From Neobacillus cucumis (GTDB lineage: Bacteria > Bacillota > Bacilli > Bacillales_B > DSM-18226): a stretch of 64,000 nt of DNA. The notes below the pieces were generated by a model. That model ran no database searches and was not told the DNA's origin. It worked only from the letters and a program-made list of their open reading frames with translations. The DNA is taken from the NCBI RefSeq assembly GCF_023715505.1, contig NZ_JAMBOH010000024.1, forward strand, positions 1 to 64,000. The letters run 5' to 3'. Positions 15,492-24,132 of this stretch are shown piece after piece. The position numbers and the translations under genes are program-made. Each line of letters begins with the position of its first letter. The stretch's first letter is position 1.

Positions 15492-17786
15492 TTATAGAAG
15501 TGGGTTTTCATGCTTTGCTTTTAGACGCTGCCATCTCTTTTCAACTTCTGCTTCAAATTCTTCTAAAATAGATTTATTCTCATCTTTTAATAGATGTTTT
15601 GCTTTTCCCATATATTTCAACCAATCAGATAGTGGAACCCGTTTGTTCTTCTCTTCTGGATTATACGTAATCGTTGTAACGCCTTGCTCAATCTCATAGA
15701 GTGGGAAGAAGCAGGAATTAACAGCCTCCTCAACGATTTTTGTACCATATCGATCATCAGATTTCCAATTTAATGGACATGCGATGAGAAGTTTCCCGTA
15801 CACTGTACCGACATTTTGTGCATACCATTGTGCTTTTGCACCTTTTTTCACTAAATCCTGCGGGAAAGCCTCAGAACCAGTAAATACATACGGAATATTC
15901 GTTGCAGCCATAATTTGAGCTGTATCTTTATGGTGGAATGCTTTTCCCTGCTGTACTTTCCCAACACCAGAAGTGCTTGTCATGTGTCCGATTGGTGTAG
16001 AGTATGACATTTGTGAGCCTGTATTCATATAACCTTCATTATCATACTCAAGCATGATCAGTTTATGTCCGCGTAGAGCAGTTCCTATTGCTGAACCCAT
16101 TCCAATGTCCATACCGCCGTCACCGGTAATCATAACAAAAGTAGCATCATCCGACACCTTTATTTCGCCTCGGCGTTTTAATTCCATAAAAGCCTCAACT
16201 GTCCCAGATAATGTGGCTGCACCGTTTTGGAATAAATTATGAATCATCGTTTGTTTATGTGAAGTACTTGGATAACCAGTCGTGGTTACATACGCACAGC
16301 CTGTTTGGAATAAAGTAACAATATCTCCCTCAATCCCCTTAAAGAATAACTCAAGGCCTGCAAAAATACCGCATCCCGGACATGCACCATGTCCAGAAGC
16401 AATTCGTTTTGGCTTACCGGTAAGAGCACGGAGCGGAGGAATTTTGACCTTTAATTTATTGGTTTCTTCATCCATTTCCACATCAATTAAACCTGTTTTG
16501 TACACATCACCATGCTGTGGCAAAATAACTGGCTTAAGGATGTTTTCAGGAATTCCTGGAACATGGCCATAGTAATCAAATGGCTTTTCCGCATAGCCCC
16601 TTTCCATCGCATCGATTGCCATACTAAAGAAATCTTTAGCATCTTCTGCATAGAAATCCTTCCCGCCAAGACCAAATACTCGGCTTAACACAATCGTTTT
16701 GTTTTCTTTATCATCTTGAAGAGCTGATTTTACTTCGTGTGTAAGGTTAGGACCATTTGCACCATAGGAATCCGCACGCTCGCCGACTAAGAGGGCTTTA
16801 ACATTCTTAAGGGCCTCACGAATTTCTTTTGCCGGGAATGGACGAATGATATTTGGGCTTATTACCCCCGCTTTAATCCCTTTTTGACGAAGCTGATCAA
16901 CCACATCTTTGGCCGATTCAGCAGCAGAATTTAATAGGAATAGTGCAACTTCTGCATCTTCCACTTTATATAGATCGAGCACCTGATATTCTCTGCCAGA
17001 AAGTTTCGCATAGTCAGCTGCCACCTCTTTAAATACTTCACCCGCCTTGTATATTGCTTCCGATTGTTGGTAGTGGTTATTAATAAAATCGTCACCGCTC
17101 ATATGTGCACCGATTGTAACAGGCTTGCTCAAATCTCTTACGAAGTTATAATCAGTCGGACACTCACCAACAAATTGTTGGACAACATTTCGATCCTTAA
17201 AGTATTCCACCCTGCGCTTTTGGTGAGATGTGAAGAAGCCATCATAGGCCACAATAACGGGTAAACGGACTTTTGAGTGTTCAGCAATTTTCAGCGCCAT
17301 AATATTCATATCATAAACAGCTTGAGGTGTTTTAGCAGTTAAAATAACCCATCCGGTATTCAAAGCATAATAAAGGTCTGAGTGATCACCACGGATATCT
17401 AACGGACCGCTGACAGCTCGAGTAACAAGGTTCATCACCATAGGGTAGCGAGTGCCTGATTGGACAGGCATTTGTTCAAGCATGTATAGGAAACCATTCG
17501 CACTAGTTGCATTAATGACACGGGCACCCGTCGCGGCTGCTCCATAGCAAATACCTGCTGAACCATGCTCACCATCCGCTGGAATCAGTTTTACGTCATG
17601 CTGCCCGCGGGTTTTCATTTGATCTAAAAATTGGGCAACCTCAGTTGAAGGTGTGATTGGGAAATATCCCATGATATGATAATTAATTTGTGCTGCCGCA
17701 GTGGCTGCCATTTCATTACCTGATTCAAAGGTAGAAACCTGCTCTGCCACACCCTGTTTCGTTAATTTATCTTCTAAAATTGCCAT
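15492..17786 (-). CDS. 2-oxoacid:ferredoxin oxidoreductase, fused alpha-beta subunit
   Basis: About 764 residues. The alpha part (to about residue 430) starts 'GNEMAATAAAQINYHIMGYF' and includes 'PSTEVAQFLDQM' and 'DHSDLYYALNTGW'. The beta part carries the thiamine diphosphate site 'GDGGMDIG' (about 556) with 'DNEGYMNTG', and cluster cysteines 'GACPGCG' (470, 473) and 'TGCAY' (498). The enzyme oxidises a 2-oxoacid, probably pyruvate, with CoA to acyl-CoA, CO2 and reduced ferredoxin. ATG 17786 overlaps the stop of the gamma-delta gene (TGATG). Alpha-beta and gamma-delta fusions give a two-gene operon, less usual than four separate genes. Confidence 0.88.
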   Translation of the reverse strand: MAILEDKLTKQGVAEQVSTFESGNEMAATAAAQINYHIMGYFPITPSTEVAQFLDQMKTRGQHDVKLIPADGEHGSAGICYGAAATGARVINATSANGFLYMLEQMPVQSGTRYPMVMNLVTRAVSGPLDIRGDHSDLYYALNTGWVILTAKTPQAVYDMNIMALKIAEHSKVRLPVIVAYDGFFTSHQKRRVEYFKDRNVVQQFVGECPTDYNFVRDLSKPVTIGAHMSGDDFINNHYQQSEAIYKAGEVFKEVAADYAKLSGREYQVLDLYKVEDAEVALFLLNSAAESAKDVVDQLRQKGIKAGVISPNIIRPFPAKEIREALKNVKALLVGERADSYGANGPNLTHEVKSALQDDKENKTIVLSRVFGLGGKDFYAEDAKDFFSMAIDAMERGYAEKPFDYYGHVPGIPENILKPVILPQHGDVYKTGLIDVEMDEETNKLKVKIPPLRALTGKPKRIASGHGACPGCGIFAGLELFFKGIEGDIVTLFQTGCAYVTTTGYPSTSHKQTMIHNLFQNGAATLSGTVEAFMELKRRGEIKVSDDATFVMITGDGGMDIGMGSAIGTALRGHKLIMLEYDNEGYMNTGSQMSYSTPIGHMTSTSGVGKVQQGKAFHHKDTAQIMAATNIPYVFTGSEAFPQDLVKKGAKAQWYAQNVGTVYGKLLIACPLNWKSDDRYGTKIVEEAVNSCFFPLYEIEQGVTTITYNPEEKNKRVPLSDWLKYMGKAKHLLKDENKSILEEFEAEVEKRWQRLKAKHENPLL

Positions 17787-18799
17787 CATCGTAGCCCTCC
17801 TGCAATATAAGGAAAGTTTTGCTCCACACGGTTTTCATCCGCATAGCCCAACATTTCCCGTAGATCCCCTAGAGCGTCGGTTGGACATGCTTCCACACAC
17901 TTTAAGCAGCCCTTACAATATTGATAATCAATCCCTTTTAGGAACATTTGTATTCTGCCTCGCTTATCCTCTCCTTCTTCCCAAACAAAACAGAAATCAG
18001 GACAAACATTGTCACAAGCTGCACAGTTAATACATTTGTCTTGTTTAAACTCAGGAAGAAACCCCTGCCGTGATCCACTTAAATCTTTGAAGATACTATT
18101 TGCCTGCGAAACCATCACACCGCCAAGTTCTTGTGTCAAATAGCCAAGTTGTGGAAGCGATCGTGTAAAAGATTTTCCTTTAGCACCTTCTGGAACTTCA
18201 TAGGTTTTAAATTGAACTTCATTATATCCACGATCAAAAGTACGAATATTTGGTTCAACAAGGTGGGGATATTTTTTTGTGAAAGTTTTCCGGATAACAT
18301 CTCTCATGGATTCGGGATCTAGGAAATCACAAATTCGATATAAAGCGCCAAGCATGGCTGTATTTACTTTCGTTTTTTCCTCTACAGCAATTGTTAAGGC
18401 ATCAACAATGGCAAGAGTCCCATATTCTAATTGCAAATCTTTTTTCACATCATCAAATTCTCTAGCTGTATTAACTAAGACAATACCTTCCGCATCCAAG
18501 CCGCTTACCACATTCACCGTTTTATATAATGCTTCATGGAAAACTCCCACAATATGTGGCTGTTCAATTGGACTATGGTCCCGAATCTCAACCTCAGGAT
18601 CACAAAAACGAACGAAACTCTTTACTGGTGAACCCTTCTTTTCAGACCCATAGGATGAAAAGTTTGCGCCTCTTAATCCTAGACTTAATACCCCTGCCTC
18701 AGCTAACATTTTTCCGGCTAGGTTTGCCCCTAGTCCGCCAATCGATTCTAATCGGATTTCAAAAAATCCAAGTTCATTCTTTTTCGGTAAAATAGACAT
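17786..18799 (-). CDS. 2-oxoacid:ferredoxin oxidoreductase, fused gamma-delta subunit
   Basis: About 337 residues from ATG 18799, with GGGAGG 6 nt upstream; 33 extra upstream codons lack a ribosome site. The gamma domain reads 'EIRLESIGGLGANLAGKMLA' and 'LRGANFSSYGSEKKGSPV'. The C-terminal delta domain is a two-cluster ferredoxin: C256, C259, C262, C266 ('CINCAACDNVCP') and C295, C298, C301, C305 ('CKGCLKCVEACPTD'). It carries electrons from the alpha-beta catalytic unit to ferredoxin. First gene of the operon. Confidence 0.88.
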   Translation of the reverse strand: MSILPKKNELGFFEIRLESIGGLGANLAGKMLAEAGVLSLGLRGANFSSYGSEKKGSPVKSFVRFCDPEVEIRDHSPIEQPHIVGVFHEALYKTVNVVSGLDAEGIVLVNTAREFDDVKKDLQLEYGTLAIVDALTIAVEEKTKVNTAMLGALYRICDFLDPESMRDVIRKTFTKKYPHLVEPNIRTFDRGYNEVQFKTYEVPEGAKGKSFTRSLPQLGYLTQELGGVMVSQANSIFKDLSGSRQGFLPEFKQDKCINCAACDNVCPDFCFVWEEGEDKRGRIQMFLKGIDYQYCKGCLKCVEACPTDALGDLREMLGYADENRVEQNFPYIAGGLR

Positions 18800-18966
18800 A
18801 ATGTCCCTCCCCATTTCGTTCCAAAAAATACGAAATAAACTATTCATTGATTTTCCTGTCGTTATTGTAGGACAATTATGAAATTTTATCTGTGACAAAT
18901 GTTAAACATCATCCGAAATTTTCTGTAACACATTAATTTTTTAAAAAAATCATGATTATCTCCGAC

Positions 18967-18981
18967 TTTAAAACGCTTGCT
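18967..18981 (-). promoter_or_regulatory. cre-like box upstream of the 2-oxoacid oxidoreductase operon
   Basis: TTTAAAACGCTTGCT matches the cre consensus WTGNAANCGNWNNCW at all but the conserved G. It sits about 170 nt before the gamma-delta start in the divergent gap with the radical SAM gene. Confidence 0.45.
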
Positions 18982-18986
18982 TAATT

Positions 18987-19019
18987 ATATAACAGATTAA
19001 AACTTGTAATATAACAGAT
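18987..19019. repeat. Two ATATAACAGAT direct repeats, 22 bp apart
   Basis: ATATAACAGAT occurs at 18987-18997 and 19009-19019, start to start 22 bp, two helical turns, next to the cre-like box in the divergent gap (18800-19146). Such spacing is common for activator dimers bound to one DNA face. On the minus strand each copy also contains TATAT(A/T) sequence that could be part of a -10. The rest of the gap is AT-rich with no gene. Confidence 0.5.
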
Positions 19020-19146
19020 AGACACATTTCAGATTTCAGCTAAGGGGCATCGGGTTTGTAGTGAGGATTTATGGTTTGCCTTATACTCTTTTGGTCAAAA
19101 ATAGGCTATAATAATTATTTGGTCATATTGAAAAAGGAGTAACCAT

Positions 19147-20883
19147 ATGAATGTTATCTGCTCTACGCTAAATGCAAAGTTTATCCATACAAATCTTGCT
19201 ATTCGTTATTTAAAGGCCTATGCAGCCCCCGAATTTGCAATCAAATTAAAAGAATACACAATTAAGGATCCAGTCCTAAATATCGTTTCGGACCTTTATC
19301 AAGCAAAACCTGACGTTATCGGTTTTAGCTGCTATATCTGGAACATTGAAGAAACACTTAAAGTTGTAAATATGTTAAAAAAGGTTGACCCTTCGATTTT
19401 GATTGTATTGGGAGGACCAGAAGTGACTTACGATACGGCCGAATGGATGGAAAAACATTCCGATGTGGATTTTATCGTGATCGGTGAAGGAGAACAAACC
19501 TTTAAACAGCTACTTCATGAAATCGCTGCCGAGAAAGAGTACCGAAATGTCAGTGGTATTGCTTTTCGAGAAAGTGGAGTAGTAAAAATAACATCACAAA
19601 TGAATAAGCTGGATCTTAAAGAACTGCCCACACCCTATCGTTTTCCCGAAGATATCGCTGAGTTAGGCAAACGTGTCACCTATATTGAGACAAGCAGAGG
19701 CTGTCCATTTAGCTGTCAATTCTGCCTCTCTTCCATAGAAGTCGGAGTCAGATATTTTGATCGTGAAAAAATAAAAGCGGATATTCGCTATCTCATGGAA
19801 AATGGTGCTAAAACGATAAAGTTTGTGGATCGTACTTTTAATATTAGTAGAAGCTACGCGTTAGAAATGTTCCGTTTTCTTATTGATGAGCATCTGCCTG
19901 GAACCGTATTTCAGTTTGAAATCACCGCGGATATTATGCGGCCAGAGGTTATTGAATTTTTAAATCAAGAAGCACCAAAAGGTTTATTCCGATTTGAAAT
20001 TGGCGTCCAGTCTACAAATGATTACACCAATGAACTAGTCAGACGAAAACAAAACTTCGCCAAGCTGACAAGAACGGTCACAATGGTCAAAGAGGGCGGT
20101 AAAATCGATCAACATCTCGATTTAATTGCCGGGCTTCCCGAAGAAGATTATTCCTCCTTCAGAAAAACTTTTAATGATGTTTTCGAGATGAGACCAGAAG
20201 AACTACAATTGGGATTTTTGAAAATGCTCAGGGGAACTGGAGTCCGTCTCCGTGCTGATGAACATCAATATGTATATATGGACCATTCACCCTATGAAAT
20301 CTTAAGTAATAATGTGTTATCGTTTGATGATATTGTAAGAATTAAACAAGTCGAGGACGTATTGGAGAAATATTGGAATGACCACCGTATGGACTATACG
20401 GTTGAATATCTCGTCAGCAGTGTATTCCCATCTCCATTTGACTTTTTCCAAGAGTTTGGTTCCTACTGGGATGATAAGGGATGGTCGCGCATCGGCCATC
20501 AGCTTGAGGATTTATTTAGAAGGTTATACTCGTTCCTAGAAGAACGCTCCGTCGATAACCTTGAAATTATTGCAGGATTAATGAAGTATGATTATTTAAG
20601 AAATCACAAATACAAACCTAGAAAGCCTTGGTGGGACGCATCCCTGGATAAGGGTGAGCGCTCACAGCTTTACAAACAAATATTGAATCATCCAACTATG
20701 CTTGGAAATGAATTCAGTCAACTGCAGCTTGATGAAAAGGATTTATATAAGCATACGATGCTTGAGGGATTAACCTTTGACTTAGGTGTTTACTTAACGA
20801 CCGGCCACTTAAAAAGAAAAACCGGCTACTTATTAGCGTTCTTTGACCCGAGCAAAGACCAAACATTTATATTTTCATTTTAG
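19147..20883 (+). CDS. B12-binding-domain radical SAM protein (DUF4080 type)
   Basis: 578 residues. The N-terminal Rossmann-like cobalamin-binding domain (to about 130) holds 'VIGFSCYIWNIEETLKVVNM', 'LGGPEVT' and 'VIGEGEQTFKQLL'. The radical SAM core has C186-x3-C190-x2-C193 in 'RGCPFSCQFC', then 'FRFEIGVQSTNDYTNELVRR' and 'HLDLIAGLPEED'. A C-terminal region of about 190 residues is DUF4080-like. Related proteins do methylation or rearrangement chemistry; the substrate is unknown. AAGGAG lies 8 nt before ATG. It is divergent from the 2-oxoacid:ferredoxin oxidoreductase genes, which could supply reduced ferredoxin for the SAM cluster; that link is inference. Confidence 0.82.
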   Translation: MNVICSTLNAKFIHTNLAIRYLKAYAAPEFAIKLKEYTIKDPVLNIVSDLYQAKPDVIGFSCYIWNIEETLKVVNMLKKVDPSILIVLGGPEVTYDTAEWMEKHSDVDFIVIGEGEQTFKQLLHEIAAEKEYRNVSGIAFRESGVVKITSQMNKLDLKELPTPYRFPEDIAELGKRVTYIETSRGCPFSCQFCLSSIEVGVRYFDREKIKADIRYLMENGAKTIKFVDRTFNISRSYALEMFRFLIDEHLPGTVFQFEITADIMRPEVIEFLNQEAPKGLFRFEIGVQSTNDYTNELVRRKQNFAKLTRTVTMVKEGGKIDQHLDLIAGLPEEDYSSFRKTFNDVFEMRPEELQLGFLKMLRGTGVRLRADEHQYVYMDHSPYEILSNNVLSFDDIVRIKQVEDVLEKYWNDHRMDYTVEYLVSSVFPSPFDFFQEFGSYWDDKGWSRIGHQLEDLFRRLYSFLEERSVDNLEIIAGLMKYDYLRNHKYKPRKPWWDASLDKGERSQLYKQILNHPTMLGNEFSQLQLDEKDLYKHTMLEGLTFDLGVYLTTGHLKRKTGYLLAFFDPSKDQTFIFSF

Positions 20884-20891
20884 TTTTTTTA

Positions 20892-20923
20892 TAAGCCGGG
20901 AGAGCCCCGGCTTATTTATTTTT
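20892..20923. terminator. Bidirectional terminator after radical SAM gene
   Basis: AAGCCGGG (20893-20900) pairs with CCCGGCTT (20906-20913), with T-rich tracts on both sides. It also overlaps the stop of the small minus-strand gene. Confidence 0.8.
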
Positions 20924-21040
20924 ATCATTTTTCTTCGAATGTTTTTTCGTTTCATACAGCTTAACCCCATTAACTTCACCAATTTCAATACTAAACTCTT
21001 CCATTGATATAGGGTTTTGAGTAATACCCACCTTAGCCAT
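20912..21040 (-). CDS. Small hypothetical protein, 42 residues
   Basis: Begins 'MAKVGITQNPISMEEFSIEI', continues 'GEVNGVKLYE' and ends in a Lys-rich tail. AAGG precedes ATG 21040, which overlaps the stop of the upstream gene (TAATG), so the two are translationally coupled. Family not recognised. Confidence 0.6.
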   Translation of the reverse strand: MAKVGITQNPISMEEFSIEIGEVNGVKLYETKKHSKKNDKNK

Positions 21041-21201
21041 TAGCTTCTACCTTTTTTACCTTGTTTCGAATTACGATTTTGGAATCGAATGGCGTTATTA
21101 TTATCGGTAAACTCTGCTGAAAATTCACTTTCCTGCACATTTTTATGAGGGGTTTTCGTATATTTTTCCACTGCATTAAATTCTGCTTTGCGCTTTGCCA
21201 T
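21040..21201 (-). CDS. Small basic hypothetical protein, 53 residues
   Basis: ATG 21201 is preceded by AGGAGG with 7-nt spacing. The sequence begins 'MAKRKAEFNAVEKYTKTPHK', contains 'ESEFSAEFTDNN' and ends 'GKKGRS'. It is small, hydrophilic and basic, like many spore-associated proteins, but I do not recognise the family. First gene of a coupled pair. Confidence 0.65.
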   Translation of the reverse strand: MAKRKAEFNAVEKYTKTPHKNVQESEFSAEFTDNNNAIRFQNRNSKQGKKGRS

Positions 21202-21332
21202 TTAGAATCCTCCTAAAGATTTGATAATACCTCCTTAGTTTAAGCAATGTGGGTGTGTTCATTCCTTTCCTTATTTTTCATAAATAATATCGCCTTACAT
21301 ACAGAAAATAAAAGAAAAGGAGTGATTAAACC

Positions 21333-21686
21333 ATGGACAAATCTAATCATAAACAGTCCTCCGAAAAGATAACAATGGATGAAACGATGCCCCATCAAAT
21401 AAATGCACCTAGTTTCGAAGGGACTGGTATTAAAATGGAGGATCCCTTTGTAAATAAATATGGGGTTACCATTGGTGACAGTTTATATGCATCTGAGAAC
21501 TCCCCTTTAGAAAATTGGTCAAAGGATACAGACCCTGCCATTATGTCGGGAGACGACTGGGTTCATCCCACAAATGATATTGGCTGGAATACTTCAGAAA
21601 ATCGAGAGCTGCTCGACAGCAAAAGAAAACCACAAGCCTATCCATTTATGCACCCGACAAAGGATGTCAGTAAAGGTTCTGATTAA
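21333..21686 (+). CDS. DUF3905-like hydrophilic protein
   Basis: 117 residues, no signal peptide or membrane segment. 'EDPFVNKYGVTIGDSLYASE', 'ENWSKDTDPAIMSGDDWVHP' and 'DIGWNTSENRELL' match what I recall of the DUF3905 family, found in spore-forming Bacillaceae. GGAGTGAT lies about 6 nt before ATG. It lies next to the SASP gene and two small basic genes, so a sporulation role is plausible but not shown. Confidence 0.7.
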   Translation: MDKSNHKQSSEKITMDETMPHQINAPSFEGTGIKMEDPFVNKYGVTIGDSLYASENSPLENWSKDTDPAIMSGDDWVHPTNDIGWNTSENRELLDSKRKPQAYPFMHPTKDVSKGSD

Positions 21687-21877
21687 TGGAATTATCCATA
21701 TCCGAAAAACATTACCACTTATGAAATTCTAAAAGACAATAGATACTATTTATACAGAGGGAGTCTTACAATCCTCTAAATTCTAAAATGTTCCAAAGAC
21801 ACCCACTTTAAAGTGGCGATAGGCTAAAAAGTTAACAAGATAAGTATCAATTTCTCTATGACAAAGGAGTGAAAACA

Positions 21878-22081
21878 ATGGCAAATAACAGCAATAAATT
21901 ATTGGTACCTGGAATCGAGCAATACTTGGATCAGGTAAAATATGAAATCGCTCAAGAATTTGGGGTCCAATTAGGCTCAGATACTGTTTCTAGAGCAAAT
22001 GGATCTGTGGGCGGAGAAATCACTAAAAGATTAGTCCAACAAGCGCAAGCCGAATTATCTGGGCAATTTAACAACCAATAA
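21878..22081 (+). CDS. Alpha/beta-type small acid-soluble spore protein
   Basis: 67 residues from ATG 21878 (AAAGGAG, 8-nt spacing). '[12 protein letters not shown]' carries the GPR protease cleavage context and '[18 protein letters not shown]' the second DNA-binding helix. These proteins coat DNA in dormant spores and protect it from UV and heat. They are transcribed by SigG in the forespore; no clear SigG promoter was assigned in 21687-21868. Confidence 0.92.
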   Translation: MANNSNKLLVPGIEQYLDQVKYEIAQEFGVQLGSDTVSRANGSVGGEITKRLVQQAQAELSGQFNNQ

Positions 22082-22095
22082 TTGAATAGATATGG

Positions 22096-22126
22096 AAAAA
22101 AGTCCGGGTTTGACACCGGACTTTTA
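22096..22126. terminator. Terminator shared by SASP and rsgI genes
   Basis: AAAAGTCCGG (22098-22107) pairs with CCGGACTTTT (22116-22125) with an 8-nt loop. Confidence 0.8.
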
Positions 22127-22150
22127 CTTATTCTTATGACTATTATTTTT

Positions 22151-23359
22151 TTATTCCTTTTGTTTAGACCTTTGTTGATGGTTGGCAGTATTTACTGATG
22201 AGTTTTTTGCTTTTGGTTGATTTTTGGTCTGTTGTTTGGCCTGTTGCTGCTGTTTCGTCTGTTGTTTAACCTGCCGCTGCGAAGTTTGTTTAGCCGGTTG
22301 TGTGGTTTGTTGTTGCTTCGGCTGTTGTTTGGCCTGCTGTTTCGGCTGTTGTTTGGCCTGCTGTTTCGGCTGTTGTTTGGCCTGCTGTTTCGGCTGTTGT
22401 TCAACCTGCAGCTGCGGAGTTTGTTTAGCCGGTTGTGTGGTTTGTTGTTGCTTCGGCTGTTGTTGTTTGTTATCCCCGTGGTTTGGTATGATTTGATTCT
22501 CAACCTTTTTAAGTTGACCTGGCGGGATTTTCTTATCCCCAGGCATAATTTGAGCGTCAGAATTTTTTTTATCATTTTGGTTATCAACCAATTTCTTTTG
22601 CTGTCTCGGTGAAATTATTGCTAGTTGGCGTGAAGGAGCGGCAACATTTTTCTGGCCCGCATTCTTTTTCTTCTCTTTTCCTTTCTTTTGGTACTGATAT
22701 TTACCAGTGGAAATACCACGATTCTGTGCCTGTTTGCGGTCTTCCTGGGTTGCTTTTAACACGGTCATATCCAGCTTTTGCTTGCCTGCCAACGCTTTTA
22801 ATTCATCTAAAGTCTTTTGAAGATCCTTTTCAGATTGCTCATCCTGCTCTTCCGCTGGAACAGTTGAAATAATTACAGGCTGCTTCTTTTCTAACAAACC
22901 CGCTTGTTTCATTTCAGCTAAAAGGGACTGAGTAATTTTTGAAACATCTTTTTTCTTCCAATTCTTAAGCTCTGATATTACCTCTTTACCCGCTTTATTG
23001 ATGCCTGTTAATTTAACAACCTGCATCTTCTTATTCAAACCAAGTTCTATACTTGAGTTTGCATCAATAGACATATACGCGTATGCTTTATTATTTTGAT
23101 ACAGTGGAAGGAAGGAACCAATCGAAATAATTAGGGCAGCTATTACGACCAAGACGCTTCGAGAAGTAAAAATATTCTTTAATAAGAATAAAAATAATAA
23201 TAATGATTTCTTTGTTTGAACATTCGTCATTGGAAAGAAATGTATTTCCTCGCCAATCATATAGATTTGATCTTGTTTTTTGGTCCGTAAGAATTCACCT
23301 TCGGGGGTTAATAGCGTTATGAAAGCGTCGTCTATTTCCATGATAATTCCTTTTTTCAT
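22151..23359 (-). CDS. rsgI: Anti-sigma-I factor RsgI with Gln/Lys-rich repeat tail
   Basis: 402 residues. The cytosolic N-terminal anti-sigma domain ('GIIMEIDDAFITLLTPEGEF', about 1-60) binds SigI; one transmembrane helix follows at about 67-87; then comes the extracellular RsgI middle domain ('NKAYAYMSIDANSSIELGLN') and a long disordered tail rich in Gln and Lys. The tail contains 'PKQQAKQQ' in tandem and two copies of a 'QPAKQT' block. In other RsgI proteins the outer part senses polysaccharide or wall stress; here there is no carbohydrate-binding domain. Start overlaps the sigI stop (ATGA), coupling the two. Confidence 0.9.
   Translation of the reverse strand: MKKGIIMEIDDAFITLLTPEGEFLRTKKQDQIYMIGEEIHFFPMTNVQTKKSLLLFLFLLKNIFTSRSVLVVIAALIISIGSFLPLYQNNKAYAYMSIDANSSIELGLNKKMQVVKLTGINKAGKEVISELKNWKKKDVSKITQSLLAEMKQAGLLEKKQPVIISTVPAEEQDEQSEKDLQKTLDELKALAGKQKLDMTVLKATQEDRKQAQNRGISTGKYQYQKKGKEKKKNAGQKNVAAPSRQLAIISPRQQKKLVDNQNDKKNSDAQIMPGDKKIPPGQLKKVENQIIPNHGDNKQQQPKQQQTTQPAKQTPQLQVEQQPKQQAKQQPKQQAKQQPKQQAKQQPKQQQTTQPAKQTSQRQVKQQTKQQQQAKQQTKNQPKAKNSSVNTANHQQRSKQKE
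22250..22470 (-). repeat. Tandem repeats in the rsgI tail
   Basis: A 24-bp unit coding PKQQAKQQ is present about three times in near-identical form (about 22316-22395), flanked by two copies of a larger block coding 'QQTTQPAKQT'. The near-identity at DNA level implies recent slippage or unequal crossing over, so copy number probably varies between strains. Confidence 0.75.
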
Positions 23360-24102
23360 ATATCCAGCACCCCCTTTATATAATCCTTCATATAGACATA
23401 ATCACTAGATAATATAAGTGAAACCGCAATGATATATTTCCGATTTCTCTCAATCGTTTTTCGGCTCACATTGACTCTTGTTTCTAACTGTTTAATGGGA
23501 AGACGCTTTTTATCCAGTAATATCTTTTTTAACTCTGGATTAGCTACCAGTATTTTCGCTGTTTGAATCGCACTTTTCCGAGCATCAGCATGTTTTGGTG
23601 AATTTTCCACTAAGTCACTAAAACTTAAATCAAATAAGGTTAACATTTTTTGGAAGTGAAGTATTTCCTCTTTCCTTAATTGCTCGTCATTCTTCTTATG
23701 AAACTCATCAAGGGAAAGTTCATTCACAACCACAGTTCCCGGCGATTCTTCCTCTTGTAAGGGATTAGTAATATCAATACTAATATGTTGATTTTTGGTT
23801 TGTTTACGAATATAGTCTATTACTCTTCTTTTTATAATGATTTCGGAAAAACTTAATAAAGAGCTTCCTCGGTCTGCTGAATATTTTTCAATTGCCTCAT
23901 TAAATGCAATAAGTCCAATACTAAATTCATCATCCGATTCATAAATGTAACGTCTGCATACGGAAGAAACAGTTTTAGCAATAAAGGGCTTATAGGAATC
24001 AATTAATTGATTTAATAGCTCTTGGTCCCCTTGTTGGACAAGTAGAACCGTCTCTTCTAGAGTTCTTTTTTTCTGCTTGGTCATAAACAATAAACTTAGC
24101 AT
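23356..24102 (-). CDS. sigI: RNA polymerase sigma factor SigI
   Basis: 248 residues. 'EETVLLVQQGDQELLNQLID' and 'YESDDEFSIGLIAFNEAIEK' are region 2, with 'IIKRRVIDYIRKQ' as the promoter-melting part; the C-terminal 'LPIKQLETRVNVSRKTIERN' is the SigI-specific DNA-binding region. SigI responds to heat or wall stress and is held by RsgI. ATG 24102 has GAGGTG 5 nt upstream. It forms an operon with rsgI. Confidence 0.92.
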   Translation of the reverse strand: MLSLLFMTKQKKRTLEETVLLVQQGDQELLNQLIDSYKPFIAKTVSSVCRRYIYESDDEFSIGLIAFNEAIEKYSADRGSSLLSFSEIIIKRRVIDYIRKQTKNQHISIDITNPLQEEESPGTVVVNELSLDEFHKKNDEQLRKEEILHFQKMLTLFDLSFSDLVENSPKHADARKSAIQTAKILVANPELKKILLDKKRLPIKQLETRVNVSRKTIERNRKYIIAVSLILSSDYVYMKDYIKGVLDI

Positions 24103-24123
24103 TTACTCACCTCTATTCGTCCC

Positions 24124-24132
24124 ATTATAACA
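24124..24132 (-). promoter_or_regulatory. Extended -10 promoter of sigI
   Basis: On the minus strand TGTTATAAT with TATAAT at 24124-24129 stands about 20 nt upstream of the sigI start region. No firm -35 was assigned. The gap to 24388 holds no gene. Confidence 0.5.

Noticed and set aside
15463..16572. Plus-strand frames across the 2-oxoacid oxidoreductase gene
   Set aside because: Antisense shadows of a well-conserved protein.
22250..22470. Regular repeats that might suggest a CRISPR array
   Set aside because: The units are tandem without spacers and keep the reading frame of rsgI.
22192..22612. Long overlapping open frames on both strands across the rsgI tail, some Cys- or Leu-rich
   Set aside because: They come from the 24-bp repeat composition; they lack ribosome sites and the rsgI frame is clearly the real one.
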